7,190 nucleotides of DNA from contig CAZOBJ010000133.1 in NCBI GenBank assembly GCA_964577825.1, forward strand, positions 1-7,190. Reading direction: 5' to 3'. The translations under genes were made by a program, and so were the position numbers. A model generated the notes under the pieces. It did no database searches, had not been told where the DNA came from, and saw only the letters and a list, made by a program, of their open reading frames with translations. Shown piece after piece: positions 1-6,149 of the stretch. The stretch's first letter is position 1. Each line of letters opens with the position of its first letter. Source of the stretch: CAZOBJ01 sp964577825 (GTDB lineage: Bacteria > Planctomycetota > SZUA-567 > JAFGNG01).

Positions 1-297
1 ACGAATCAAGCGGATGCGCGCACGCGCAGTCCGGGAATGAAGCGCATGGGAGATGCCGCGTCCGTCCGCGAGCGCCCCTGGGCAGGCCGCTCGCCGGAAC
101 GGATTCGCTGTACAGGATCGGGGAATCGGCGCGTACGGGGGCCGCGCCCGCCGCCCTGGTGCGGGGGCGTATGGCCGGACTGGCTCTGTGCCCTTCTCCC
201 CGACGCATCGGCGACTCCGTGGCCGTGCGCATGGAATGGGGCCGAATTGGCCCGCACGATCCAGTATACGAATCCTGTTGATCGCCGCAAGGGGCGA
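1..297. other. Intergenic stretch without a supported gene
   Basis: No convincing gene lies between the left edge and the leuS stop codon. A 94-codon minus-strand frame (290 to 6) is open, but it is arginine/serine-rich, matches no family I recognise, and has many A/T third codon positions (for example CGA, TCA, ACA, GGA, GTA), unlike the strongly GC-ending codons of the real genes here. Plus-strand frames in this stretch simply run on into leuS antisense. Small structures seen are a 5-bp hairpin GGGCC/GGCCC at 239-253 with loop GAATT, and a bulged GC-rich inverted repeat near 144-169. Neither is followed by a T-tract. The stretch may be the leader or spacer of a gene beyond the left edge. 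Confidence 0.6.
263..290 (-). promoter_or_regulatory. Weak candidate leftward sigma-70-type promoter
   Basis: On the minus strand, TTGCGG (285-290) is followed after 16 bp by TATACT (263-268), which matches the -10 consensus at five of six positions. The -35 matches only at TTG. It sits just downstream of leuS and would fire leftwards out of the window, so it could serve a gene beyond the left edge. It stands out mainly because AT-rich hexamers are rare in this GC-rich DNA. The -35 half lies inside the leuS 3' hairpin. Confidence 0.25.
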
Positions 298-300
298 TCA
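279..300 (-). terminator. Hairpin at the leuS stop codon, no T-tract
   Basis: A perfect 8-bp inverted repeat, TGATCGCC/GGCGATCA, with a 6-nt loop (287-292) begins exactly with the leuS TGA stop on the minus strand. As RNA it would form a stable stem at the mRNA 3' end. The bases after it on the minus strand (ACAGGATTC) are not a U-run, so it is not a canonical intrinsic terminator. It could be a 3'-end stabiliser or a rho-assisted end. Confidence 0.35.
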
Positions 301-2925
301 GGCGATTGCCACGTTCACGATGCGGCCGGGCACGGCAACCACCTTTATGATGTCGCGGCCCTGGATGGCCCGCTGCACCGCATCGTCGGCCAAGGCGTGC
401 TCGCGCAGGTCGTCGGCGGACAGGTCGGGCGTCACGCGGATGCGCGCGCGCACCTTGCCGTTGACCTGCACCGGGATTTCGACCTGCTCGGCGGCCAGGA
501 TCTGGGGATCGGACTTTGGCCACCCGGCTCGGAAGATGGTCTCGGCGTGGCCGAGGCGCTGCCAGAGCTCCTCAGCAAAATGGGGCACGATCGGCGCGAG
601 AAGCACGAGCATGGTTTCGACCGCCTCGCGCAGCACGGCCGGGGGGGCGCCCTTGGCCGCGCGCACGGCGTTGAGGAGCTCCATGATTGAGCTCACGGCC
701 GTGTTGAACCGGAATCCCCCCTCGATGGCCCCGGTCACGCGTTCGATGGCGGTGTGGGTCTTGCGACGCAGCTCGCGCGCGTCCGCGTCGAGGGAGGCGG
801 GCATGGCTGGCGGCTCGCCCCGCAGGGACCCGACCTCGCGGACCACGGTTGTCCACAATCGGTTCAGGAACCGCCACGCGCCCTGCATGCGCGCGTCCGA
901 CCACACCTGCTGCTGGTCGGGCGGGGCGTCGGAGAGCATGTACAGCCGGATGCAGTCGGCGCCGTAGCGCGAGATCAGGTCGTCCGGGTCCACGATGTTG
1001 AGCTTGGACTTGCTGATCTTGGTCATCTCGTGGCGCACGGGGCCGCCGCACGTCGCGCAGGCGCCGCCCTCGATGGCGTCCTCGGTGCGCTCGCCGCCGC
1101 GCACCTGGTCTTCGGGAATCCACTTGCACTGGTCGCAGTAGTACGCGGTCTTGCACACCATGCCCTGGCAGAAAAGCTCGCGCGCGGGCTCGTCGAAGTC
1201 GATCAGCTCCAGGTCGTGGAGCACCTGGGTGAAGAACCGGAAGTAGATGAGGTGCATGGTGGCGTGCTCGATGCCGCCGATGTACAGGTCCACGGGCAGC
1301 CAGTAGTCCACCCGCTGCCGGTCGAAGGGACCGTCCTCGTACCGGGGCGAGACGTAGCGCAGGAAGTACCAGGAGCTGTCCACGAACGTGTCCATGGTGT
1401 CCGTCTCGCGCCGGGCGGGCGCCCCGCACTGCGGGCAGGTCGTGTGCACGAAGTCCTCGCAGGTCTCCAGCGGATTGCCGCCCTCCCGGCTGAAGTCCAC
1501 GTCCATGGGCAGGGTCACGGGAAGGTCCGACTCGGGCACGGGCACCTCGCCGCACGCCTCGCAATAGACGATCGGGATCGGCGCGCCCCAGTAGCGCTGG
1601 CGGCTGACGAGCCAGTCGCGCAGCCGGTAGTTCACCGTGCCCTCGCCGGCGTCCTGGTCTTCAAGCCACCGGACGATCTCAGGCATGGCCTGGGCGCTGT
1701 CGCGGCCGGAGAACGGGCCGCTCTGGACCATCGCGCCCGGGGCTTCGTAGGCGCGGGTCATGGTCGACGGGGCCAGCTTTCCGTCCGGGGGCTGGATCAC
1801 CACGCGAATGGGCAGGTCGTACTTGCGGGCGAACTCGTAGTCGCGCTGGTCGTGCGCGGGCACGCTCATCACCGCACCGGTGCCGTAGCTCATGAGCGCG
1901 AAGTTGGCCACCCACAGCGGCACCTGCTCGCCGTTGACCGGGTTGGTGACGTGGAACCCGGTGGCCACGCCCTCCTTCTCGATGTCCGCGGCCAGGCGCG
2001 CGCTCGTGGCCTGGGCGCGCATCCGCTGCACCGCGTCCAGAACGCGCTGTTCGTGTTCAGTGCCCTTCACCAGCCGCCCGATGAGCGGGTGCTCGGGCGC
2101 GAGCACCATGAACGTGACCCCCCACAGGGTGTCCGGCCGGGTGGTGTACACGGGCAGAGGGTCGCCCGTCTCCGTGACGGTGAACCGGACCTTGGCGCCC
2201 TCGGAGCGGCCGATCCACTCCTCCTGCATCTTGAGGACCTTGTCGGGCCAGTGACCGCGCAGCTTGTCGTGCCCATCCAGCAGGCGCTGCGCGTACTGGC
2301 TCATGGCGAAGAACCACTGGTTGAGGTCCTTCTGCACCACGGGCGATCCGCAGCGTTCGCACGTGCCGTCGGCGAGCACCTGTTCGTTGGCCAGCACGGT
2401 CGCGCAGGAGGCGCACCAGTTCACGGGTGCGAGCTTCTTGACCGCCAGACCGTGCCGGTAGAAGAGCAGAAACAGCCACTGGGTCCACCGGTAATAGTCC
2501 GGCCGGCTGGTGGCGACCTCGCGAGTCCAGTCGTACCCCCATCCGGCGCGCTCCATCTGCCGGCGCATGCGGGCGATGTTCTCCTCGGTGAACGTGGCCG
2601 GATGCACGGGCGCCTCGCCGCGCTCGCGGGCTTGTCGGGCGCTCTTCTTGGCCGCGTTCTCCGCGGGCAGGCCGAAGGAGTCCCAGCCCATGGGGCTGAG
2701 CACGTTGAACCCGCGCAGGATCTTGTAGCGCACGATCACGTCGCCGAGCGTGTAGTTGATCACGTGCCCCATGTGGAGCGCGCCGCTGGGATAGGGGTAC
2801 ATCGTCAGGCAGTAGAAGGGCGGCCGGGATGCGTCGAGGTCTTGTGCGCGGAAGAGGCCCTGCTCCTGCCAGTGCGCTTGCCACTTCCGCTCGATGGATG
2901 CGAAGTCGTACGTAGGCTCGGGCAT
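298..2925 (-). CDS. leuS: Leucyl-tRNA synthetase (class Ia)
   Basis: LeuRS charges tRNA-Leu with leucine in the cytoplasm, using ATP, and hydrolyses mischarged products. The 875-residue product has the bacterial LeuRS order: HMGH signature (51-54) after YPYPSG; a zinc ribbon CASC...CERC (Cys171, 174, 189, 192); the EEWIGRSEGA block; a CP1 editing domain with TTRPDTLWG (261-269) and the conserved editing-site Asp within HDQRD (358-362); RDWLVSRQRYWG; a second four-Cys ribbon (455, 458, 497, 500); a third ribbon before the catalytic loop (597, 600, 623, 626); KISKS (636-640), a variant of KMSKS; an anticodon-binding helical domain; and a C-terminal domain with QVNGKVRARI and a VPGRIVNV end. The length is normal for the family. 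The ATG at 2925 is chosen because GGAG (2932-2935) lies 6 nt upstream and MPEPTYDFASIERKWQ starts like other LeuRS. A frame extension of 33 codons begins upstream of the likely promoter and is discounted. The gene is divergent from hisA. The identification is secure. Confidence 0.98.
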   Translation of the reverse strand: MPEPTYDFASIERKWQAHWQEQGLFRAQDLDASRPPFYCLTMYPYPSGALHMGHVINYTLGDVIVRYKILRGFNVLSPMGWDSFGLPAENAAKKSARQARERGEAPVHPATFTEENIARMRRQMERAGWGYDWTREVATSRPDYYRWTQWLFLLFYRHGLAVKKLAPVNWCASCATVLANEQVLADGTCERCGSPVVQKDLNQWFFAMSQYAQRLLDGHDKLRGHWPDKVLKMQEEWIGRSEGAKVRFTVTETGDPLPVYTTRPDTLWGVTFMVLAPEHPLIGRLVKGTEHEQRVLDAVQRMRAQATSARLAADIEKEGVATGFHVTNPVNGEQVPLWVANFALMSYGTGAVMSVPAHDQRDYEFARKYDLPIRVVIQPPDGKLAPSTMTRAYEAPGAMVQSGPFSGRDSAQAMPEIVRWLEDQDAGEGTVNYRLRDWLVSRQRYWGAPIPIVYCEACGEVPVPESDLPVTLPMDVDFSREGGNPLETCEDFVHTTCPQCGAPARRETDTMDTFVDSSWYFLRYVSPRYEDGPFDRQRVDYWLPVDLYIGGIEHATMHLIYFRFFTQVLHDLELIDFDEPARELFCQGMVCKTAYYCDQCKWIPEDQVRGGERTEDAIEGGACATCGGPVRHEMTKISKSKLNIVDPDDLISRYGADCIRLYMLSDAPPDQQQVWSDARMQGAWRFLNRLWTTVVREVGSLRGEPPAMPASLDADARELRRKTHTAIERVTGAIEGGFRFNTAVSSIMELLNAVRAAKGAPPAVLREAVETMLVLLAPIVPHFAEELWQRLGHAETIFRAGWPKSDPQILAAEQVEIPVQVNGKVRARIRVTPDLSADDLREHALADDAVQRAIQGRDIIKVVAVPGRIVNVAIA

Positions 2926-2959
2926 GTCGGTCTCCGGGTCTGCGGCCGCGCGAGGAGTC

Positions 2960-2988
2960 TTGTGTGCGGCCGCGAGAAGGGCTATGAT
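2960..2988 (+). promoter_or_regulatory. Candidate hisA promoter (-35/-10)
   Basis: TTGTGT (2960-2965), then 17 bp, then TATGAT (2983-2988), which matches the -10 consensus at five of six. Transcription would start near 2995, about 80 nt before the hisA ATG. It is the only AT-rich island in the divergent spacer and overlaps the leuS promoter candidate. The -35 is weak (TTG only). Confidence 0.5.
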
Positions 2989-3011
2989 AGTCCCATGTGC
3001 GCGGAAATCAA
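2984..3011 (-). promoter_or_regulatory. Candidate leuS promoter (-35/-10)
   Basis: Read on the minus strand, TTGATT (3006-3011) is followed after 16 bp by TATCAT (2984-2989), five of six to the -10 consensus and four of six at -35. The start would fall near 2977, leaving a leader of roughly 50 nt before the leuS ATG. The -10 shares five bases with the hisA -10 because CTATGATAG is an inverted repeat. No T-box-like leader fits in this short spacer. Confidence 0.5.
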
Positions 3012-3061
3012 GGCGCTTGTGCACGCGCGAGGCACGCGGTACATCGCCAGGACGCGCGCGC

Positions 3062-3066
3062 GGAGG
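3062..3066 (+). promoter_or_regulatory. Ribosome binding site of hisA
   Basis: GGAGG ends 8 nt before the ATG at 3075 and is a near-ideal Shine-Dalgarno sequence. It decides the start against an in-frame GTG at 2997, which would add 26 residues not seen in HisA and would sit practically at the predicted transcription start. Confidence 0.8.
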
Positions 3067-3074
3067 CCGAGGGA

Positions 3075-3800
3075 ATGCACATCCTGCCCGCGGTAGACAT
3101 CAAGGACGGTCGTCCGGTCCGGCTTCTGCGGGGCCGGGCCGAGGACGAGACCGTGTACGGCGACTCGCCGCTGGACGCGGCCCGGCGCTGGGTCGACGAG
3201 GGCGCGACCTGGCTGCACGTCGTGGATCTGGACGCCGCATTCGGTCAAGGGCGGTCGAACGAAGACCACGTGCTCGAGATCGCGCGTGCCGTGCCCGTGC
3301 CGGTGCAGACCGGCGGGGGCATCCGCTCCCTGGACCGGGCGCGCCGTCTGGTCGACGGGGGCGTGGCCCGGGTGGTCGTGGGCACGCGCGCGCTGGAGAG
3401 CCGTGCGTTCCTGGACGAGCTCATCGCCGCCCTCCCCGGCAAGGTGGCCGTCGGCGTGGACGTGCGCGAGGGCAAGGTGGCGGTCCGGGGGTGGACCGAG
3501 ACGAGCGCGGTGGCGGCCGAGACGTTTCTGGCCGGGCTGCGAGGCAGCGGCGTGGCGGCCGTAGTGTATACGGACATCGCGCGCGACGGCGCGCTGCGGG
3601 GCCCGAACGTGGCGGCCACGCACCGGGCCACGGAGCTCGTGGACGCGCCGGTCGTGGCCTCCGGCGGGGTGACGACCGTAGAGGACGTGTGCGCGCTGGC
3701 CGCGCTTTCCCTGGAAGGGATCGTGATCGGCAAGGCCCTGTACGAGGGGGCCCTCACCCTGGCGCAGGCGCGCCGCGCGCTAGGCGAGCACGGCGCGTAG
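3075..3800 (+). CDS. hisA: HisA, ProFAR isomerase of histidine synthesis
   Basis: HisA (1-(5-phosphoribosyl)-5-[(5-phosphoribosylamino)methylideneamino]imidazole-4-carboxamide isomerase) performs the Amadori rearrangement of ProFAR to PRFAR, the fourth step of histidine biosynthesis, in the cytosol. The 241-residue (beta/alpha)8 barrel has the usual family length. Visible marks are LPAVDIKDGRPVRL with the catalytic Asp8, the phosphate-binding loop QTGGGIR (78-84), VGVDV with the second catalytic Asp129, RGWTETS (138-144) typical of HisA rather than HisF, TDIARDGALRGPN (166-178), and the C-terminal phosphate loops ASGGV (195-199) and IGKALYEG (218-225). It stands alone: leuS is divergent upstream, a convergent unrelated gene follows, and no other his gene is in the window. 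A PriA-type dual HisA/TrpF role cannot be judged from sequence alone, but nothing here demands it. Confidence 0.96.
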   Translation: MHILPAVDIKDGRPVRLLRGRAEDETVYGDSPLDAARRWVDEGATWLHVVDLDAAFGQGRSNEDHVLEIARAVPVPVQTGGGIRSLDRARRLVDGGVARVVVGTRALESRAFLDELIAALPGKVAVGVDVREGKVAVRGWTETSAVAAETFLAGLRGSGVAAVVYTDIARDGALRGPNVAATHRATELVDAPVVASGGVTTVEDVCALAALSLEGIVIGKALYEGALTLAQARRALGEHGA

Positions 3801-3813
3801 GGCGGCAGGGCGG

Positions 3814-4848
3814 CTATTGCTCCGGCAAAGAGCCTTGCTCGCGTTGGGTCTGGAGCTCGTCGATCAGGTCAGGCATTTCCTTGATGCACCACATCGCCAG
3901 CTCGCGCATGTGTTGCTGTTGGTCCGCACGGGCCACTTCGGACAGGGCGTTGAGCGCGACCTTTTGCTGGGCCGGGTCCGGGTGAAGTTGTCCGGATGCG
4001 TCCGGCGCGCCCAGCCGCATGATGCCCAGGTTCACGCACGCCTCCTGACGCCACAGGGGGTCCTCGTCCTCGGTGGCGCACTTCACGCACGCGAGCAGCG
4101 AGTCGTAGTGGGCGATGCTCGAGAGCAGCGCGGTCTTCTTGCGCGTTTGCAGGGTGATGTCGCGAATGGACCGGGCGTAATCGGTGAACCGGCGGCTGCG
4201 GGCCATCTGGAGCTGGCGTTGCAGGTACTCGGCATAGCGCTGGCAGGCCCGCGACTGGAGGCGCAGGCCGAGGCGGTAGACGAGCAGGTTCGGCCGGTCC
4301 TCGGTGAAATGCCAGCCCATCACGAGTACGGCGCGCAGGAGCTCCTCGACCTGGTCATGCAGCCCGGCCTTCTCGCACGCCTCGGCGCGGGCGAGCGCGG
4401 CATCCGTGTAGGCGAGGATCGCCACGGCTTCCGGCGCGTCGGCACGCAGTTCGGTCATGGGCTCGTAGTAGTCGGGCACCAGCCGACAGGTGCGCATCTT
4501 GCCCGCGGCCAGGATGTGCGCAATGCCCCGGGCGTTGCGCGGGACCTCGAACGTCTCCTCGCCGGTCTGTTCGCGGTAGCTCTTGTTCTCCTCGGGGTAC
4601 AGGGTCTCCAGCTTCGCGTAGTGCCCCGCTGCGTTGCCCGGCCCGGAGGGCAGGTCGATGAGCTCGTCCAGGCCCTGGTCCGTGTCCCAGCGGCGCAGGT
4701 CCAGGCTGCCGGCCAGGGCCTTTTGCACGCGGGTGGGCTCGTAGTCCTCGGCGGCGGACGGGGCCTCCCCGCCACGGGTGGCCAGGGCCGTACATGCCAG
4801 CACCACGCCGCAACACGCCGCGACGCGAGCATACAGGGAGTTCTTCAT
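3814..4848 (-). CDS. Unrecognised exported, possibly lipidated, helical protein
   Basis: I do not recognise this 344-residue protein. From the ATG at 4848 the N-terminus looks like a signal peptide: MKNSLYAR, then a hydrophobic run AACCGVVLACTALA. Cys19 in VLAC could be a lipidation site, although Leu at -2 is a poor fit to the lipobox. ALA (21-23) could instead be a signal peptidase I site. The body is predicted to be mostly helical and charged. A Tyr-rich segment lies near 125-130 (PDYYEP), and the last part (about 240-325) has helix pairs such as PLWRQEACVNLGIMR and VALNALSEVA, reminiscent of HEAT/TPR-like solenoids. Cysteines occur at 121, 158, 202, 254, 257, 271 and 321. The frame is open upstream to 4968, but that would overlap hpr and bury the signal peptide. 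GGAGG at 4860-4864, 11 nt before the ATG, supports 4848. The gene lies 82 bp after hpr on the same strand with no obvious promoter of its own, so co-transcription is likely. The coding status is well supported; the function is unknown. Confidence 0.8.
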   Translation of the reverse strand: MKNSLYARVAACCGVVLACTALATRGGEAPSAAEDYEPTRVQKALAGSLDLRRWDTDQGLDELIDLPSGPGNAAGHYAKLETLYPEENKSYREQTGEETFEVPRNARGIAHILAAGKMRTCRLVPDYYEPMTELRADAPEAVAILAYTDAALARAEACEKAGLHDQVEELLRAVLVMGWHFTEDRPNLLVYRLGLRLQSRACQRYAEYLQRQLQMARSRRFTDYARSIRDITLQTRKKTALLSSIAHYDSLLACVKCATEDEDPLWRQEACVNLGIMRLGAPDASGQLHPDPAQQKVALNALSEVARADQQQHMRELAMWCIKEMPDLIDELQTQREQGSLPEQ

Positions 4849-4896
4849 CGCTCTGATCGCCTCCATTCTTGTGTCCATGAGCTTGGTAGGCGGCGG

Positions 4897-4911
4897 GGCG
4901 CCTGGGGCGCC
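4897..4911 (-). other. GC-only hairpin between hpr and the exported-protein gene
   Basis: GGCGCC (4897-4902) and GGCGCC (4906-4911) form a 6-bp stem with a 3-nt loop in the 82-bp spacer. No T-tract follows in either direction, so it is not an intrinsic terminator. It might lower read-through or protect the upstream transcript, but self-complementary GC hexamers also arise by chance in DNA this GC-rich. Confidence 0.25.
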
Positions 4912-4930
4912 GCGCCCGGGGCTTGTCCGG

Positions 4931-5290
4931 TCACTCGATCCCATGAAATCGATCCTCGATAAGCGCAAGCAGCGCGTCGCAGGCCTCTTGCGCGTCTTCG
5001 CCTTCGCACCGGACCTGCACGGTGTCGCCCTGGCGCGCGCCCAGGGAGAGGAGCTCCAGGCTGTTGCGCCCGTTTGCCCGGGCGCCGCCGGCCTCCACCG
5101 TGATCGCGCAGGTGTACTGGCCTGCGAGCTCCAGGAACCGGGTGGTGGGCCGCACGTGGAACCCGTACAGGTTGCGGATCGTGGCGGATCCTTCGGCCCG
5201 AGCCGGGCCCGAGATCTCCTCGGACGAGGCCTTTCGCGTCAGCCACCCGCGCACCCGCTGGAGCAGGCCCGTGCCCGCACGTTCGTTCAC
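4931..5290 (-). CDS. HPr-family phosphocarrier protein with N-terminal extension
   Basis: HPr proteins accept phosphate on a histidine from enzyme I and pass it to sugar-permease EIIA domains or use it to regulate partners; they are cytosolic. The 119-residue product has an HPr fold signature: NLYGFHVRPTTRFLELA with the phosphorylatable His45 and supporting Arg47-Pro48 (usual GLHARPA), then ITVE, then NGRNSLELLSLGARQGDTVQV, then a C-terminal helix EACDALLALIEDRF. HPr is normally 85-90 residues; here about 33 extra residues (LLQRVRGWLTRKASSEE...) precede the domain. In an ungapped alignment to Bacillus HPr (His15 to the SLG block, 37 residues in both), Ser46 is replaced by Asn76 and a Ser follows at 77. 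The start is GTG at 5290, preceded by AAGGA (5299-5303) 8 nt upstream, and overlaps the gmhA stop as GTGA. No enzyme I, HPr kinase or EII gene is in the window, so the partner is unknown. The family assignment is good, the specific role is not. Confidence 0.88.
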   Translation of the reverse strand: MNERAGTGLLQRVRGWLTRKASSEEISGPARAEGSATIRNLYGFHVRPTTRFLELAGQYTCAITVEAGGARANGRNSLELLSLGARQGDTVQVRCEGEDAQEACDALLALIEDRFHGIE

Positions 5291-6045
5291 GGTCCGCTTC
5301 CTTCCGGTCCGGGTCCGCCGTGCGTGAAGAAATGCGCCTCCACGCCCGCGGCCAGGGCGTGATACAGCACGATGTGGAGCTCCTGCACGGCTGCCGTCTC
5401 CTCGGCCGGTGCGGCAACCAGGATGTCCGCGGCCTGGCCCAGGCGGCCGCCGTCGCGCCCGGTCAGCGCGACCGTACGCGCGCCGCGGACCTGGGCCACG
5501 GCCAGGGCCAGGACCACGTTGTGCGCGTTCCCGCTCGTGGACAGGCCCAGGAATACGTCGCCCGGGCGCACCAGCGCGCGGCATTCCTGCGCGAAGACAA
5601 GCTGCGGATCCGGACTGTCGTTGATCACCGCACTCGCCAAAGCGCTGTTCGCGCCGAGCACCACGGCGGGCAGCGCAGGCCGCAGGTGCGCGGCCAGGCC
5701 CTCGCCGTACGACAGGTGGCGGTAGGCGTCCTGCTCCCCGGCCGCAAGGGGATGCGGGAGGCGGAACTCCTTCAAGAGCTCGGCCGAGAAATGCAGCGCG
5801 TCCGCGTGCGACCCCCCGTTGCCTGCCAGGAGCAGCTTGCCGCCCGCGGCGAAGGCCTCCACCAGTGCGGCGTGGGCCCGCATAAGCCCGGCCAGGCAGG
5901 CCTGCACCTCGCCGCGCGCAGCCACGAGGTCCGCGTACAAGGCGCGCACGGCGGGGCGCTTGTCGATCAAGGCCACGGCGCGCGCGCACGCCGCGTCGTC
6001 TCTGAGCGCAGCGAACGGGTCCGGTTCGCCCGGGGAATGCGTCAT
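5287..6045 (-). CDS. gmhA: Sedoheptulose-7-phosphate isomerase (GmhA-type SIS protein)
   Basis: GmhA converts D-sedoheptulose 7-phosphate to D-glycero-D-manno-heptose 7-phosphate, the first step of ADP-heptose synthesis for lipopolysaccharide core or surface glycans, in the cytosol. The 252-residue product has one SIS domain: AAGGKLLLAGNGGSHADALHF (67-86), the phosphate loop GLSTSGNAHNV (167-177) and VALTGRDGGRLGQAADI (192-208). All four metal ligands known from GmhA crystal structures have counterparts: His85 and Glu89 (four apart), Gln221 and His229 (eight apart). That separates it from generic SIS proteins. It is about 60 residues longer than E. coli GmhA, with an N-terminal helical extension and a Gly/Pro tail. 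The ATG at 6045, with GGAG at 6057-6060, is preferred; an in-frame GTG at 6081 has no Shine-Dalgarno. The next gene, hpr, overlaps by 4 bp. No gmhB, hldE or waa gene is visible. Confidence 0.92.
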   Translation of the reverse strand: MTHSPGEPDPFAALRDDAACARAVALIDKRPAVRALYADLVAARGEVQACLAGLMRAHAALVEAFAAGGKLLLAGNGGSHADALHFSAELLKEFRLPHPLAAGEQDAYRHLSYGEGLAAHLRPALPAVVLGANSALASAVINDSPDPQLVFAQECRALVRPGDVFLGLSTSGNAHNVVLALAVAQVRGARTVALTGRDGGRLGQAADILVAAPAEETAAVQELHIVLYHALAAGVEAHFFTHGGPGPEGSGP

Positions 6046-6107
6046 GGGCAAGTGCGCTCCGAGGGTGAGTGCTCTGGACACGCGGCCGGCGAGGCCGCCA
6101 GGCCCTC

Positions 6108-6135
6108 ATTCTTGGGAATCGCGCCGGAAGGTCAA
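6108..6135 (-). promoter_or_regulatory. Candidate promoter of the gmhA-hpr unit
   Basis: On the minus strand, TTGACC (6130-6135; five of six) is followed after 16 bp by AAGAAT (6108-6113; four of six), beginning 14 bp after the recG stop codon. The start would be near 6101, giving a leader of about 56 nt before the gmhA ATG. That leader includes a short hairpin CTGGCG/CGCCGG (6086-6101, one G-U pair). This would allow gmhA and hpr to be expressed separately from recG, although read-through from recG is equally possible. Confidence 0.4.
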
Positions 6136-6149
6136 CCCCTTCGGTGCCG

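Noticed and set aside
6..290. 94-codon minus-strand open frame beginning 8 nt after the leuS stop
   Set aside because: It has mixed third-position bases, Arg/Ser/Gln-rich low-complexity content, no recognisable family and no Shine-Dalgarno. Long chance frames are expected in DNA this GC-rich.
2926..3074. T-box or amino-acid attenuator in front of leuS or hisA
   Set aside because: The leaders are too short, there is no T-box consensus, no run of Leu or His codons and no terminator/antiterminator pair.
754..3096. 780-codon plus-strand frame antisense to leuS
   Set aside because: It is a shadow of a highly GC3-biased gene. Its translation is His/Val/Ala-rich without a family signature, while the opposite strand encodes an unmistakable LeuRS.
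3817..4962. 381-codon plus-strand frame antisense to the exported-protein gene
   Set aside because: The minus strand has a signal peptide, a Shine-Dalgarno and compositionally normal protein. The plus-strand frame has Leu/Val/Gly/Ala shadow composition and no plausible start site.
5291..5320. GGAAGGAAGC on the minus strand, resembling the conserved core of bacterial SRP RNA
   Set aside because: It encodes the C-terminal residues of GmhA and supplies the hpr Shine-Dalgarno. The flanking bases do not form the SRP RNA helix and asymmetric loop.
5291..6109. Upstream extension of the hpr frame, giving a 392-residue protein
   Set aside because: The extension overlaps gmhA in another frame and is Arg/Gly/Ala-rich shadow sequence. 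The GTG at 5290 with a good ribosome binding site explains hpr.
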